Assembly (NCBI GenBank): GCA_946482585.1
Contig: CAMLSI010000084.1
Coordinates: forward strand, 1-13,927
Reading direction: 5' to 3'
DNA: 13,927 bases
Source: an uncultured Lysobacteraceae bacterium
Lineage (GTDB): Bacteria > Pseudomonadota > Gammaproteobacteria > Xanthomonadales > Rhodanobacteraceae
Shown: one piece after another, positions 13,268 to 13,927 of the stretch
Layout: each line of letters begins with the position of its first letter
Position numbering within the stretch: the stretch's first letter is position 1
Notes under the pieces: model-generated
Seen by the model: only the letters and a program-made list of their open reading frames with translations
The model's database searches: none
Told to the model about the DNA's origin: nothing
Translations under genes and position numbers: made by a program

Positions 13268-13927
13268 TGCTGCTCTCCTCGGCTGCCTGAGCTTCGCTCC
13301 AGGCAAATCCTTGTTCGACCCGGCCACCGCCCCCCGTCGCCTCGGCAACCACCTTGATGCGATTCGGCGTGAACCCCGCGGGCAGCATCACCGTGCCCGA
13401 CACACGCTGAAAATACTTGAACGAGAATGGCAGACCGGCCGCATCGCCGGCGCCCAGCTCACTCCAGGCCAGCGTCTTGAGCTGGCCGTTCGCGACACCT
13501 TCCACGACGAGCTGCAATCGCCCTTCGCTCGACTGCGAACGTTTCATGTTCTGCGTCAGCGTGACGACGACGTTCCAGGCGCTCGACTCCCTGACCGGCT
13601 CGACGTGCACCGAATGCACCGACAATCCCTCGCGACGCGCACCGCCGCCGACGAGACGCGCATAGAAACCCAGGTCGGTACGCAGACCGGCGATTTCCTC
13701 TTCGCGCTCGCGCAAGGTCTGCTGCAGATCCGAGCTCGCGACGCGATCCACCTGATCGGCTCGCTCGAGCACGGCCACGCGCTGCTTCAGGGATTCGTTC
13801 TCGGTCTGCAGACGCGTGAACTCCGCCGGGTCGGGGCCGCTGACCGGCGAGCGCGCCACGAACCAGCTCGCGAGGGCCGCCAACGCGAGGCTCGCGAACC
13901 AGAGCGCGAGCATCAACAGCAGACGCC
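13254..13927 (-). CDS. DUF6776-like membrane coiled-coil protein (5' partial)
   Basis: This protein has one transmembrane segment near the visible N-terminus (LALWFASLALAALASWFVA), then a coiled coil rich in Leu/Glu/Gln/Arg over about 55 residues (EFTRLQTENESLKQRVAVLE onward). A beta-rich C-terminal domain of about 110 residues follows, with VVVTLTQNMKRSQ and FSFKYFQRVSGTVMLP. I relate it to DUF6776, proteins found next to bactofilin genes in gammaproteobacteria. The frame is open to the window edge, with Arg-Leu-Leu-Leu before the first ATG (13911-13913), so the true start and a short cytoplasmic N-terminus probably lie outside the window. The 14-bp overlap with bactofilin suggests coupled translation and perhaps a role in anchoring the filament to the membrane; that role is inference. 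Confidence 0.72.
   Translation of the reverse strand, partial: RLLLMLALWFASLALAALASWFVARSPVSGPDPAEFTRLQTENESLKQRVAVLERADQVDRVASSDLQQTLREREEEIAGLRTDLGFYARLVGGGARREGLSVHSVHVEPVRESSAWNVVVTLTQNMKRSQSSEGRLQLVVEGVANGQLKTLAWSELGAGDAAGLPFSFKYFQRVSGTVMLPAGFTPNRIKVVAEATGGGGRVEQGFAWSEAQAAEESSNVQQ

Overview
The window comes from a high-GC (mid-60s percent by eye), gene-dense bacterial chromosome. The gene families point to a gammaproteobacterium, probably near the Xanthomonadales/Nevskiales: an ErpA-type A-type iron-sulfur carrier, an AmpE homologue, NADH pyrophosphatase NudC, a DUF4124 periplasmic protein, and a run of coiled-coil membrane protein, bactofilin and ErpA. The taxonomic placement is inference. 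There are no RNA genes, insertion sequences, CRISPR arrays or phage genes, and no gene-free stretch exceeds about 220 bp.

Layout from left to right. (1) 1-966, minus strand: the 5' two-thirds (membrane domain) of an NdvA/ChvA-type glucan ABC exporter, cut by the window edge. (2) 967-1186: a divergent promoter region with an A/T-rich inverted repeat and a -10-like box for purD. (3) purD (1187-2467) and a secreted DUF4124 protein (2550-3089), plus strand, ending at a strong bidirectional terminator. (4) A secreted TPR protein (3174-4862, minus), convergent with the DUF4124 gene. (5) A second divergent promoter region, then a plus-strand pair overlapping by 8 bp: an LplT-like transporter fused to a PlsC-type acyltransferase (5066-6955), and a GT28/MGDG-synthase-type glycosyltransferase (6948-8090). 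(6) A 731-residue secreted protein (8266-10461) resembling the hydrazine synthase alpha-subunit superfamily, with one haem c motif. (7) A 12-bp-stem hairpin between convergent genes. (8) A minus-strand block read right to left: DUF6776-like membrane protein (cut by the right edge), bactofilin, erpA, nudC, ampE.

How the genes may work together. Most are housekeeping functions: purine synthesis, iron-sulfur assembly, nucleotide clean-up and cell-envelope scaffolding. There is an envelope theme: a glucan exporter, a lysophospholipid transporter/acyltransferase coupled to a glycolipid glycosyltransferase, a bactofilin with its overlapping membrane partner, AmpE, and three secreted proteins. The most unusual items are the transporter-acyltransferase/glycosyltransferase pair, a possible lipid-remodelling module, and the single-haem protein of the hydrazine-synthase-alpha type, whose role outside anammox bacteria is not established as far as I know. 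I see no clearly new multi-gene defence or mobile system here.
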